Source: an uncultured Pseudomonas sp. | Lineage (GTDB): Bacteria > Pseudomonadota > Gammaproteobacteria > Pseudomonadales > Pseudomonadaceae | Reading direction: 5' to 3' | NCBI GenBank assembly: GCA_946886875.1 | Contig: CAMPJN010000080.1 | Span: forward strand, 1 to 12,082 | DNA: 12,082 nt | In this document: piece after piece, positions 1 to 7,513 of the stretch | Numbering within the stretch: position 1 is the stretch's first letter | Layout of the letters: each line of letters starts with the position of its first letter | Notes under the pieces: model-generated | Seen by the model: the letters and a program-made list of their open reading frames with translations, nothing else | What the model was told of the DNA's origin: nothing | Database searches by the model: none | Translations under genes and position numbers: made by a program

Positions 1-578
1 ACTTCAGCTTCCAGGTTGAAGCCGGCGAGCGCGTCGCGATCATCGGCCCCAACGGTATCGGCAAGACCACCCTGCTGCGCACCTTGGTCGGCGAACTGAC
101 ACCGGATGCCGGTAGCGTTAAATGGACCGATAGCGCCGAGCTGGGCTACTACGCCCAGGACCACGCCCACGACTTCGAAGACGACGTCACCCTGTTCGAC
201 TGGATGAGCCAGTGGACCCAGGGCGAGCAGATGGTGCGCGGCACCCTCGGCCGCATGCTGTTTTCCAACGACGAAATTCTCAAGTCGGTCAAGGTCATCT
301 CCGGTGGTGAGCAAGGCCGCATGCTGTTCGGCAAGCTGATCGTGCAAAAACCCAACGTGCTGGTGATGGACGAACCGACCAACCACCTGGACATGGAGTC
401 CATCGAGTCGCTCAACCTGGCGCTGGAGAACTACCCGGGCACGCTGATCTTCGTCAGCCATGACCGCGAGTTCGTCGGTTCCCTGGCCACCCGCATCATC
501 GAGCTGTCGGCCAACGGCATCACCGACTTCAGCGGTACCTATGACGACTACCTGCGCAGCCAGGGCGTTATTGTCTAA
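1..578 (+). CDS. ybiT: ABC-F family ATPase, YbiT-like (3' part; 5' end outside window)
   Basis: This is the C-terminal part of a tandem-ATPase ABC-F protein; the reading frame is open from base 3 and the start lies to the left. What is visible is almost the whole second nucleotide-binding domain: Walker A GPNGIGKT at 45-68, the ABC signature SGGEQ at 300-314, Walker B VLVMDEP at 357-377 followed by TNHLD, and the H-loop histidine in FVSHDRE at 459-461. The protein ends LRSQGVIV with no C-terminal extension, which fits YbiT rather than Uup. ABC-F proteins are soluble, lack membrane domains, and act on the ribosome near the E site, modulating translation or resisting drugs; YbiT's own role is less well defined. 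The family assignment is firm. The YbiT subgroup rests on the wording around the signature ([11 protein letters not shown]) and the terminus. Transcription ends at the hairpin just downstream. Confidence 0.9.
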   Translation, partial: FSFQVEAGERVAIIGPNGIGKTTLLRTLVGELTPDAGSVKWTDSAELGYYAQDHAHDFEDDVTLFDWMSQWTQGEQMVRGTLGRMLFSNDEILKSVKVISGGEQGRMLFGKLIVQKPNVLVMDEPTNHLDMESIESLNLALENYPGTLIFVSHDREFVGSLATRIIELSANGITDFSGTYDDYLRSQGVIV

Positions 579-598
579 AGCATAACCGCGCAACGAAA

Positions 599-623
599 AA
601 AGCCCGCTCACTCAGCGGGCTTT
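599..623. terminator. Bidirectional rho-independent terminator between ybiT and azoR
   Basis: Ten-bp perfect stem AAAGCCCGCT (599-608) / AGCGGGCTTT (614-623) with loop CACTC, preceded by an A-run and followed by TTTGTTTTTT. It lies between two convergent genes and has A/T tracts on both sides, so it can serve either strand. Confidence 0.92.
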
Positions 624-644
624 GTTTTTTGTGGCGGTGTGCAA

Positions 645-1253
645 TCAGGCCGCGGCGAACAACTCGTCGATCTGCGCTTGGGCACCTTTGATGGCATTGG
701 CGCGCGGCTCTTCGCCATAGGCCAGGCCTTCGGCACGGACGATCTCGATATCGCTGATACCGAGGAAGCGCAGCACCAACTCCAGATAAGCCTCGTGGGC
801 CTGGCCGCTGACCTGACCAGCATGAATGCCGCCAGCGGTGGAGACGATCACCACTTTCTTGCCACCGGCCAGGCCTTTCGGACCGTTTTCGTCGTAGGCG
901 AAGGTCTTGCCGGCGACGGCGATACGGTCGATCCAGGCCTTGAGCTGGGTCGGGATGGTGAAGTTGTACATAGGCGCGCCTATGACGATGGCATCGGCCG
1001 CGAGGAATTGATTGAGGGTCGCTTCGGCCAGCTCGACTTCGTGCTTTTGCACCGCATCACGCAATTCTGCAGGCGTACCGCCGGCGACCAGACTGGCGGC
1101 GGACAGGTGGCTCAACGCATCGCTGGCCAGGTCGCGGTAGCTCACCTTGATCTCGGGCGAGGCGGCTTGCCAGGCATCGACCAGGGCGCGGCTGAGTTGG
1201 CGGGAGGCGGACGAATCGCCAAGGATGCTGGAATCGAGGTGCAATAGGTTCAT
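645..1253 (-). CDS. azoR: FMN-dependent NADH-azoreductase (AzoR/AcpD family)
   Basis: A 202-aa flavodoxin-fold quinone/azo reductase. Members are cytoplasmic FMN homodimers that reduce azo bonds and quinones with NAD(P)H in two-electron steps, and are thought to protect against electrophilic quinones. Sequence support: N-terminal [20 protein letters not shown] (beta-1 and the phosphate-binding loop), the flavin-contact block [18 protein letters not shown] near residues 92-109, and STAGGIHAG near 138-146. Length matches the family (about 200 aa). I chose the ATG at 1251-1253 because GGAG lies 6 nt upstream and the family N-terminus begins there; an upstream in-frame ATG at 1301 would add 16 residues of non-family sequence. 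It is divergent from the LysR gene at 1367, which is probably its regulator. Pseudomonads carry several AzoR paralogs; I cannot say which one this is. Confidence 0.92.
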   Translation of the reverse strand: MNLLHLDSSILGDSSASRQLSRALVDAWQAASPEIKVSYRDLASDALSHLSAASLVAGGTPAELRDAVQKHEVELAEATLNQFLAADAIVIGAPMYNFTIPTQLKAWIDRIAVAGKTFAYDENGPKGLAGGKKVVIVSTAGGIHAGQVSGQAHEAYLELVLRFLGISDIEIVRAEGLAYGEEPRANAIKGAQAQIDELFAAA

Positions 1254-1339
1254 AGCGGTCTCCGGGATAAGGGCAATCAAGATGCTGGAGATGCTACCCA
1301 TGAATTCAATAGCCGATTAGTCAGCACAAATGCGATAGT

Positions 1340-1359
1340 TCGTCCCATTCATAGGACGA
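1340..1359. promoter_or_regulatory. Inverted repeat upstream of lysR; candidate operator or hairpin over the RBS
   Basis: Perfect 6-bp arms TCGTCC (1340-1345) and GGACGA (1354-1359) separated by 8 bp, in the 113-bp azoR-lysR divergent region. The right arm overlaps the likely Shine-Dalgarno AGGA (1353-1356) of the LysR gene, 10 nt before its ATG. It could be a binding site through which the regulator controls itself and azoR, or an RNA hairpin that hides the ribosome site. The repeat is seen directly; the role is inferred, and the spacing is not the classical T-N11-A LysR box. Confidence 0.45.
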
Positions 1360-1366
1360 TAAAACC

Positions 1367-2266
1367 ATGCACGATCTCAACGACCTGTTCTACTTCGCCA
1401 AAGTGGTGGAAGCCGGCGGCTTCGCGGCGGCTGGCCGTCTGCTCGGGATCCCCAAGTCACGCCTGTCGCGGCGCATCGCCGAGCTGGAAAACCGCCTCGG
1501 TGCGCGCCTGCTACAACGCACCACACGCAAACTGGCGCTCACCGATATCGGCGAGCGCTACCTGCGCCATTGCCAGGCCATGCTGCTGGAAGCCGAACAG
1601 GCCGAAGAAACCGTCGCCAGCCTGACCAGCGAGCCACGCGGGCGTCTGCGCGTGAGCGCGCCGGGAGGCATCGCCCTGCTCGCGGAAGTGGTGCTCAGCT
1701 TTCTCGCAGCCTACCCCAAGGTGCAACTGGAATTGATCCAGACCAACCGGCGTGTGGACCTGCTCAATGAGGGTATCGATGTGGCCTTGCGCGTGCGCAG
1801 TGCCGAAGACGAAGACCCTAGCCTGATCAGTCGTCGACTGCTGCCGGCTCAGGCCTATCTGGTGGCGGCCCCTGCTCTGCTCCAGGGGCTCGTTATCAAA
1901 ACCCTCGACGATCTGCACAAGTTACCGGCGATGGGGGCCCTGGAAGCCGACCGGAAGATTCACCTGCGCTTTCAGGACAGCAGCGGACAGCTGCGCGAAG
2001 CCATTCTGGAACCGCGCCTGGCAATCGAGGATTTCGCCGTACGCAAACGCGCCGCTTTGGCCGGGCTGGGCTTCAGCATGCTGCCCGCGCCTTACTGTCA
2101 CGAGGAGTTGCTCGACGGACGCCTGGTTCGCCTGCTGCCGGACTGGACGCTGCCACCGGGTCATCTGCAAGCGGTGTATACCCATAGGCGCGGCATGCTG
2201 CCGGCCGTACGCGCGTGGATCGAACACATCGACCAGGCGTTCAAGGAGTGGGAACAGCCGGTTTGA
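1367..2266 (+). CDS. LysR-family transcriptional regulator
   Basis: A 299-aa LysR-type regulator of standard length. Residues about 1-60 form the winged helix-turn-helix (LNDLFYFAKVVEAGGFAAAG, then SRLSRRIAELENRLGARLLQ), followed by the linker helix and TRKLALTDIGERY. Residues about 90-295 form the effector-binding domain, of the type common in the CrgA/DsdC-like subgroup (RGRLRVSAP...). The short gap to the divergent azoreductase gene suggests that it controls azoR in response to a quinone, azo or other electrophilic compound, and probably represses itself. The effector cannot be read from the sequence. It has a weak AGGA ribosome site inside an inverted repeat. The gene converges tail to tail with the CSD-DUF1294 gene with only 6 bp between stops and no visible terminator, so antisense read-through between the two is possible. 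Confidence 0.93.
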   Translation: MHDLNDLFYFAKVVEAGGFAAAGRLLGIPKSRLSRRIAELENRLGARLLQRTTRKLALTDIGERYLRHCQAMLLEAEQAEETVASLTSEPRGRLRVSAPGGIALLAEVVLSFLAAYPKVQLELIQTNRRVDLLNEGIDVALRVRSAEDEDPSLISRRLLPAQAYLVAAPALLQGLVIKTLDDLHKLPAMGALEADRKIHLRFQDSSGQLREAILEPRLAIEDFAVRKRAALAGLGFSMLPAPYCHEELLDGRLVRLLPDWTLPPGHLQAVYTHRRGMLPAVRAWIEHIDQAFKEWEQPV

Positions 2267-2272
2267 CTCAGC

Positions 2273-2986
2273 TTATAGAGGCAGTAGGTCGCCGAGAAAA
2301 GCGCCATCTAGCAACAACCAGTCAACCAATACAGCCTGGTGCGCGGCGACAATCGCCCAGAACACCAGTTGATAGGACAGTTTGCGGGTCTTATGGCGAA
2401 AGCACTGCTGCGCCACCAGAGCGCCAGGCCAACCGCCGAGCAGCTCGATCAGGTGCAGGGCTTTTTCCGAGGTTCGCCAGCGCCCGCGCTGGGCATTCGC
2501 CTTGTCCTGCCAGTATTGGGTGAAGCTAATCAGACTGGCCAGCGGATAGGCCACCAATACCCAGACGAATCCCGCTTGAAGCAATAACTGCAGCGCGCCC
2601 AGTAGCGGCAAACAGCAGAGTGCCGTCAAGGCCAGCAGTTTCCATCCAAGGTGTTGTATGGGGCCGCCAGCGGAGGGCTTGTTCTTTGACGCCGCGGCCT
2701 TGGGCTTCTTTTTCACCGCGGCAGTCGACGGGCCTTGCGCTTGGGGCTTGCGGCGGATGGTAGGCCGATCGAGCGTAAGCGCCCCGGCCAAACGAATATG
2801 TTCGGCGCACGCGCGACCTTGCGAATCCTTGCCAGCAACGTACAGGACCTGATCGCCGGCAACCGGGCGGCGCTCACCGTGCATGGCCGAAACATGTGCG
2901 AACAGCGCTGCACCACCTTGTTCGGGCTGGATAAAGCCAAAGCCTTTGTCGTCGCTCCAGCTTCGTAGTACCCCGCGCCGCTCCAT
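2273..2986 (-). CDS. Cold-shock domain fused to DUF1294 membrane domain
   Basis: A 237-aa two-part protein. Residues about 1-68 are a cold-shock (OB-fold) domain with RNP1-like KGFGFI (14-19) and RNP2-like LFAHVS (28-33), which bind single-stranded RNA or DNA. Residues about 75-110 are a Lys/Pro/Ala-rich linker (KKKPKAAASKNKP). Residues about 112-237 are DUF1294, with hydrophobic membrane segments around LLALTALCCLPLLGALQLLL, VLVAYPLASLISF and VFWAIVAAHQAVLVDWLLL. They surround the family signature QYWQDKANAQRGRWRTSE, LHLIELLGGWPGAL and RHKTRKLSY. This architecture is recurrent in proteobacteria; its function is unknown. It would tether a nucleic-acid-binding domain to the inner membrane. The start at 2984-2986 has AAGGTGG upstream on the coding strand. 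The gene appears monocistronic. Confidence 0.9.
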   Translation of the reverse strand: MERRGVLRSWSDDKGFGFIQPEQGGAALFAHVSAMHGERRPVAGDQVLYVAGKDSQGRACAEHIRLAGALTLDRPTIRRKPQAQGPSTAAVKKKPKAAASKNKPSAGGPIQHLGWKLLALTALCCLPLLGALQLLLQAGFVWVLVAYPLASLISFTQYWQDKANAQRGRWRTSEKALHLIELLGGWPGALVAQQCFRHKTRKLSYQLVFWAIVAAHQAVLVDWLLLDGAFLGDLLPL

Positions 2987-3024
2987 GCCCGTCCACCTTC
3001 ATGCAAAGCACGCATTCTAGCGGT

Positions 3025-3993
3025 TCAGGCGCGGTAATGAAGGCGCAGGAATGCCAGCAACAGCTGATTGACCCGCTCGGCTTGCTCGTTCTGAATCCAA
3101 TGCCCGCAATCCTCGAGCACATGCTGCTGCAGGTTCGGCACGAGCTTCGGCATCTGTTTGAGGGTGTAGGCCTCCAGGGTGCCTACCGGATCCTTATCGC
3201 CAAGCAGGAACATGGCTGGCTGTTCGATCCGCTGACCGGCCAAGGCCTCGGTGCGCTGCCAACTGCGCTCGAAGTTGCGATACCAGTTGAGTGCGCCATA
3301 GAAGCCACGCCCGGCAAAGGTCCGTTGGTATTCGCTAAATGCCTCTGGATCGCACCAATCGGGCAACTCAACAGGGTCCTGCATGCCGTCGAACAAGCCG
3401 GCGCCCGCTGGTTTCTCCTGCAGGAAAAAGTCTTTGGGCACGGCCGCCGAGGTGTTGTGCATCATCATGCGCAAGGTTCGGGCGATGTCGGCATCCATCT
3501 CCCGCTCAGCCACGCCTGGCTGCTGAAAATGCAGAATGTAATGGAAACGATCGGCATATAGCTGCCGGATAATATCGATTGCCGGCTGTTTGGGCCGACC
3601 GGCAAAGGGCACAGCCATCCCCACCACGGCACGCACGCGTTGCGGCTCCAGTAGAGCCAAATGCCAGGCAATGGGTGCACCCCAATCGTGACCAATTACA
3701 CAGGCTTGGTCCTGGCCCAGAGCATCCATAGCACTGCGGATGTCATCGCACAGGGTAATCAGGTCATAGGCGGCCGGTTCACGCGGTGCACTGCTTTGTC
3801 CATACCCACGCATCTCCGGAACAAATATGCGATAACCGGCCGCGGCCAGCGGCTCAATCTGCTTGCGCCAGGAATGCCAACACTCGGGAAAGCCGTGCAG
3901 CAGCCATAACGGCCGGGCGTCTTCGGCACCGGCGCTGTAGAGGCTCAGGGTAATACCGTTCACGTCGAGCAACTGGTGATCGAGGCCACTCAT
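3025..3993 (-). CDS. Alpha/beta-fold epoxide hydrolase
   Basis: A 322-aa alpha/beta hydrolase with the full residue set of soluble epoxide hydrolases, which open epoxides to diols through an ester on aspartate. Visible: oxyanion motif HGFPE (33-37); nucleophile Asp103 in GHDWGA; cap-domain tyrosines Tyr152 (FHYILHFQQPGVAE) and Tyr238 (LNWYRN), matching the two ring-opening tyrosines of mammalian sEH; acid Asp268 (GDKDPV); and base His298 (CGHWIQNE). Aspartate rather than serine at the nucleophile elbow, with NWYRN, separates it from esterases; a haloalkane dehalogenase is less likely because the cap tyrosines are present. No signal peptide, so cytoplasmic. The ATG at 3991-3993 is preceded by AAGGAG at good spacing; an upstream in-frame extension to 4113 would overlap uppP and lacks family similarity. 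It lies 77 bp downstream of uppP on the same strand, perhaps co-transcribed. The natural substrate is unknown. Confidence 0.9.
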   Translation of the reverse strand: MSGLDHQLLDVNGITLSLYSAGAEDARPLWLLHGFPECWHSWRKQIEPLAAAGYRIFVPEMRGYGQSSAPREPAAYDLITLCDDIRSAMDALGQDQACVIGHDWGAPIAWHLALLEPQRVRAVVGMAVPFAGRPKQPAIDIIRQLYADRFHYILHFQQPGVAEREMDADIARTLRMMMHNTSAAVPKDFFLQEKPAGAGLFDGMQDPVELPDWCDPEAFSEYQRTFAGRGFYGALNWYRNFERSWQRTEALAGQRIEQPAMFLLGDKDPVGTLEAYTLKQMPKLVPNLQQHVLEDCGHWIQNEQAERVNQLLLAFLRLHYRA

Positions 3994-4070
3994 GGGGATT
4001 CTCCTTGGATAAACCCACTGTGCCAAAGACTCAGTCGAAGAGCAGCATGATCTACGCCATGAATAGCGCT

Positions 4071-4901
4071 TCAGATCTGCGCGCTGCTCCAATCGATCAG
4101 ATCGAATTGCCAAGTTGCCAGGATCAACAGACCGAAGCCAATGCGGTACCAGGCGAACACCGCATAACTGTGGTTACCAATGAATTTCAGCAACGCACGC
4201 ACGGCGATCATGGCAAATATGAACGAGGCAACGAAGCCGATGGCGAATACCGGCAAGTCCGCTGGCTGGAACATCTCCCGGTACTTATATCCGGAATAAA
4301 CCGCCGCCCCGACCATCGTCGGCATTGCCAGAAAGAAGGAAAACTCCGTGGCCGCCTTACGCGACAAGCCGAACAGCAAGCCGCCGATAATGGTGGCGCC
4401 GGAGCGCGATGTGCCCGGAATCATCGCCAGGCACTGGGCAAAGCCTATTTTCAAGGCATCGCTCCAGCGCATCTCATCTACGGTCTCGGCGTGAACGCTG
4501 TGTTTGCGCTGCTCCGCCCAGAGCATGACTACCCCACCAACCACCAACGCGGCTGCCACGGTAATCGGGTTGAACAGGTAACGATGAATGGCATCGGCAA
4601 AAATCACCCCGAGAACTACCGCCGGCATAAAAGCGATCAGCAGGTTACCGCTAAAGCGCTGAGCCTGCCGATCACTGCCAAGCCCCAAGAGCATCTGCAG
4701 AATCTTGCCGCGGTACTCCCAGACCACCGCCAAGATAGCGCCCAATTGAATGATGATATTGAAGGCCATCGCCCGCTCGCCGCCAAAACCAATGAGGTCG
4801 GCGACGATGATCTGATGCCCTGTACTTGAAATCGGTAAAAACTCGGTAACGCCCTCAACAACGCCCAGAATCAGAGCTTGCATGGCTAGCCAAAAATCCA
4901 T
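4071..4901 (-). CDS. uppP: Undecaprenyl-diphosphatase UppP/BacA
   Basis: A 276-aa polytopic inner-membrane enzyme that dephosphorylates undecaprenyl pyrophosphate to the monophosphate, recycling the lipid carrier for peptidoglycan and O-antigen; overproduction gives bacitracin resistance. Both family motifs are present: the glutamate-rich [14 protein letters not shown] with Glu16 and Glu20 (residues 16-29), and [10 protein letters not shown] with catalytic Arg166 (162-171). About eight hydrophobic stretches follow the known re-entrant topology. Length is normal. The ATG at 4899-4901 has AGGAG 6 nt upstream; a longer in-frame start at 4928 would have no better site. A GC-rich hairpin sits just upstream of this ribosome site. 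The epoxide hydrolase gene follows on the same strand. Pseudomonads often have more than one UppP or PAP2-type phosphatase, so this copy need not be essential. Confidence 0.96.
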   Translation of the reverse strand: MDFWLAMQALILGVVEGVTEFLPISSTGHQIIVADLIGFGGERAMAFNIIIQLGAILAVVWEYRGKILQMLLGLGSDRQAQRFSGNLLIAFMPAVVLGVIFADAIHRYLFNPITVAAALVVGGVVMLWAEQRKHSVHAETVDEMRWSDALKIGFAQCLAMIPGTSRSGATIIGGLLFGLSRKAATEFSFFLAMPTMVGAAVYSGYKYREMFQPADLPVFAIGFVASFIFAMIAVRALLKFIGNHSYAVFAWYRIGFGLLILATWQFDLIDWSSAQI

Positions 4902-5210
4902 CAATGCTCCTATAACGCGCGGCGCCAACCGCGCGAGCTACTACTCTATTGGAAAGGGAAATATTGCCGGTGGCTCGTCGTTTCGAGGCGAGCCCAGGGT
5001 TCCAGACGGGTGGAAAGTCGAATGTCCTCAGGATTGCGACGCGGATGCCGAAACACTCATGAGGCTTATCGTTATCGCATACCTGAAAAGGTCTATCGCA
5101 ACCGCTAAACGCTGCAAAGCTTAGCTGCATTGATGAGCTACTGGAACTGCAGAAATACCTTCATTCAATGCCAACCCTAAATATCGCTAATAAAAATGGG
5201 GCACCTATTG
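4902..5210. other. Divergent intergenic region between uppP and the chemoreceptor gene
   Basis: This 309-bp stretch must hold the promoters for uppP (leftward) and the chemoreceptor (rightward). Besides the uppP leader hairpin, I see a second 6-bp inverted repeat GGCTCG (4972-4977) / CGAGCC (4989-4994). The two short open frames here have no ribosome site and no recognisable domain. I find no convincing sigma28 (flagellar-type) or sigma54 promoter ahead of the chemoreceptor, and no clear sigma70 match on either strand. Confidence 0.5.
4916..4935 (-). promoter_or_regulatory. GC-rich hairpin in the uppP 5' leader
   Basis: Perfect 7-bp arms CGCGCGG (4916-4922) / CCGCGCG (4929-4935) with a 6-nt loop. 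On the uppP mRNA it ends about 14 nt before the start codon, immediately ahead of TTATAGGAG. No U-tract follows, so it is not an intrinsic terminator. It may set translation or mRNA stability. Role inferred. Confidence 0.4.
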
Positions 5211-6845
5211 ATGAACAGCCTACGTAACCTCGCCATCAGTCGCCGCCTGTTGCTGATACTCGGTGTCGCCGTGCTGATGCTAGCGAGCTTCGGCACAATC
5301 ATGTTGCAGCAGGTTCATGAAGATTTGTTTGCTGCGAAAGGCGAAAAAACCCGCCACGTCGTACAAAGCGCCGCCGGCATTCTCAAGCACTACCACAGCC
5401 TGGAGACCGCCGGCACGCTCAGCCGCGAGGAGGCCCAGGCTCAGGCAAAGGAAATGGTCCGCAGCCTGCGCTACGACGGCAAGGAGTACTTCTGGATCAA
5501 TGATCAGACCCCCGTGATGATCATGCATCCGATCAACCCCAAACTCGAAGGCCAGAACCTCTCAGGCTTTAAAGATCCGGATGGCAAAGAACTATTCAAC
5601 GAAATGGTGCGGATCAGCAAAGATAAAGGCGCCGGTCAGGTCAACTATCGTTGGCCCGTACCTGGTTCCAGCGAGCCAGTTTCTAAGGTGTCTTATATCG
5701 AGCTATTCCAGCCCTGGGGTTGGATCATCGGCTCCGGGGTCTATACAGATGACGTTAAACAGGAATTTCAGACCCAAGTTATGCGCGCCCTGGCGATAGG
5801 CCTTGTCATAGTCGTGTTGATGGCCGTGCTGGTTACCGTGATCGCTCGTAGCATCACCATCCCCCTGCAAGCATCAGTCGATGCCATGGCCAGTATCGCC
5901 AGCGGCGATGGCGATTTGACCTGCCGCCTGGACACCGCCGGCGGCGATGAACTCGCCAGTCTGGCAAAGCATTTCAATGCGTTCACCGAAAAACTACGGC
6001 ATGTCATTCAGCAATCGCTCGAATCCGCCGGCACGCTGGATCAGGCGGCACGCTCACTGGGATCGCTTGCAGGCGAAGCCCAGCAATACAGCCAACAGCA
6101 ATCACAACAGATGGAAATGGTGGCGACGGCAATCAACGAGGTTACTTACGGCGTGCAAGACGTCGCCAAAAACGCAGAACATGCTTCCACCGAAGTTCAC
6201 ACCGCCGAAGCCCAGGCCGCCCAAGGCCAACGTAATATTGATGCCAGCCTGCGCCAGATCAGCCAACTGTCGGGCACCATCGAACAAGCAGTCGAAGTGA
6301 TTCAGACCCTGGCACGGGAAAGCACGCAAATCGGCAGCGTTCTGGAGGTCATTCGCTCGATTGCCGAGCAAACCAATTTGCTCGCGTTGAACGCAGCGAT
6401 CGAAGCGGCGCGTGCAGGCGAACAGGGCCGCGGTTTTGCCGTAGTGGCCGACGAAGTGCGCCTGCTAGCCCAACGAACACAGCAGTCGACTGCAGAAATC
6501 CAAGGTATGATCGAGCGCCTGCAGGGCCACTCCGAGGCGGCGGTCAAAGTCATCAACGAGAGCAGCAGCGCTTCGCAACTGACTGTCGAGCAAGCCAGCC
6601 AGGCCGGCGAGAGTCTGACCCAGATAGCTCAATCGCTACGCAACTTAACAAGCTTGAATGCTTCAATTGCAAGTGCCACCCTACAACAGGCTCACGTAGT
6701 CGAAGATATCAACCAGAATGTTACTCAGGCGGCCGGCCTGGCCCATAACAATGCCTTGGCCGCCGAGCAATCCAGTGCCGCTGGTCAGCGCCTGGGCCAA
6801 TTGGCGGATCAGCTCAACCGGTTATTAGGCCAGTTTCGCGTCTAA
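5211..6845 (+). CDS. Methyl-accepting chemotaxis protein with Cache sensor domain
   Basis: A 544-aa transmembrane chemoreceptor. TM1 is about residues 11-32. A periplasmic single-Cache (sCache_2-type) domain spans about 36-188, with the family marks YFWIND (93-98), DGKELF and [12 protein letters not shown] (167-178). TM2 is about 193-214, then HAMP to about 268 ([23 protein letters not shown]), then a long methylation helix bundle. The signalling tip centres on [20 protein letters not shown] (384-403) and [12 protein letters not shown] (406-417), which contacts CheA/CheW. There is no C-terminal CheR/CheB pentapeptide. sCache_2 receptors often bind short carboxylates, but the ligand is not readable here. 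Start: an in-frame ATG at 5196 has no ribosome site, whereas the ATG at 5211 has GGGG 9 nt upstream and gives the usual MNSLRNL...SRRL beginning; the longer form is possible. The stop codon overlaps the ribosome site of the next gene, implying translational coupling. Confidence 0.95.
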   Translation: MNSLRNLAISRRLLLILGVAVLMLASFGTIMLQQVHEDLFAAKGEKTRHVVQSAAGILKHYHSLETAGTLSREEAQAQAKEMVRSLRYDGKEYFWINDQTPVMIMHPINPKLEGQNLSGFKDPDGKELFNEMVRISKDKGAGQVNYRWPVPGSSEPVSKVSYIELFQPWGWIIGSGVYTDDVKQEFQTQVMRALAIGLVIVVLMAVLVTVIARSITIPLQASVDAMASIASGDGDLTCRLDTAGGDELASLAKHFNAFTEKLRHVIQQSLESAGTLDQAARSLGSLAGEAQQYSQQQSQQMEMVATAINEVTYGVQDVAKNAEHASTEVHTAEAQAAQGQRNIDASLRQISQLSGTIEQAVEVIQTLARESTQIGSVLEVIRSIAEQTNLLALNAAIEAARAGEQGRGFAVVADEVRLLAQRTQQSTAEIQGMIERLQGHSEAAVKVINESSSASQLTVEQASQAGESLTQIAQSLRNLTSLNASIASATLQQAHVVEDINQNVTQAAGLAHNNALAAEQSSAAGQRLGQLADQLNRLLGQFRV

Positions 6846-6853
6846 GGAAAAGC

Positions 6854-7468
6854 ATGAGTACCATGGAACACCAAGAAGTCGATCTCACTAAACCGCAAAA
6901 CCAGGATCTGATCTGGGACATGGATAACATGGCCAGACGCGAACTGGCGGAGCGGTTTATCAAGCTGTTCGAGAATCGCCTGTGCGTCTATTCCGAATCC
7001 GTTCGCCAGCTGTATACCAACTACAACCTGCACTTCCCCAGCGACATGGGACGCAAGATGGTGGTGTTGCCGAATCCTTATGCCTTCCATGACACTCTTC
7101 ACGGCATCGACGTGCAGGCCATACGCAAAACCGGGCTTTGCGTGCTCCCCGGCGCAGTCCTGGGCAAGCCCGGTCTGCTGCTGACCACGCAACTCAAGAG
7201 CGGCGGCCCTGGGCCGAAAACCATGCCGTTCAAAGCGGCGCTGGCGCAAATCATCAGCAGCCAGAAAAAAGCCGGTGACGTTTTCCTGCCGATAATGATG
7301 AAAGGCGACCTGCGCGAATTCGATCAACAGATGCCCTACATTCATCTGCATCGATTGCAAGTAAGCAGCCTCACCCGCCTCTCCAGCTTCGAGCGCGACG
7401 ATATTCAACAAAGCATCACTCACAAGCTGCTGCTGCTGTATCGCCAAGCCGATAGCCTGAACTGCTAG
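6854..7468 (+). CDS. Hypothetical protein coupled to a chemoreceptor (possible degenerate PilZ-like fold)
   Basis: A 204-aa soluble protein with no signal peptide and no membrane segment. Its ribosome site AAGGAA overlaps the stop of the chemoreceptor gene 8 bp upstream, so the two are almost certainly one operon. I do not recognise the family with confidence. The N-terminal third is charged and helical (QNQDLIWDMDNMARRELAERF). The middle alternates short hydrophobic strands (MVVLPNPY, TGLCVLPG, PGLLLTTQLKS, AGDVFLPIMMKG), and the end is a helix (ERDDIQQSITHKLLLLYRQ). Strands followed by a terminal E-R-D-x-I helix recall PilZ c-di-GMP receptors, but the RxxxR and D/N-x-S-x-x-G motifs are absent or unrecognisable, so this is only a guess. 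Context suggests a role in signalling or motility. It converges on the DUF3429 gene, with 45 bp between and no clear terminator. Confidence 0.8.
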   Translation: MSTMEHQEVDLTKPQNQDLIWDMDNMARRELAERFIKLFENRLCVYSESVRQLYTNYNLHFPSDMGRKMVVLPNPYAFHDTLHGIDVQAIRKTGLCVLPGAVLGKPGLLLTTQLKSGGPGPKTMPFKAALAQIISSQKKAGDVFLPIMMKGDLREFDQQMPYIHLHRLQVSSLTRLSSFERDDIQQSITHKLLLLYRQADSLNC

Positions 7469-7513
7469 CAGGCCGTTGAAATGATCTTCTAGGCTCCAGG
7501 CAGGATAACTGGT

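Noticed and set aside
639..1247. A 202-codon plus-strand open frame opposite azoR
   Set aside because: It mirrors azoR almost exactly, has no ribosome site and no recognisable domain; long antisense frames are expected in GC-rich coding DNA.
3001..3561. A 186-codon plus-strand frame opposite the epoxide hydrolase
   Set aside because: Shadow of the minus-strand gene, whose catalytic residues are all present.
4005..4829. A 274-codon plus-strand open frame opposite uppP
   Set aside because: Composition is unlike a folded protein (many Gln, Asn, His, Arg), there is no Shine-Dalgarno, and uppP on the other strand has every family motif.
4855..5130. Short frames on both strands in the uppP-chemoreceptor gap (4855-5130 minus, 4882-5124 plus)
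   Set aside because: They overlap the start of uppP, have no ribosome site and resemble no family that I know.
5150..5210. A flagellar sigma28 promoter for the chemoreceptor
   Set aside because: CTAAA near 5177 is not followed at the right distance by a GCCGATAA-like element.
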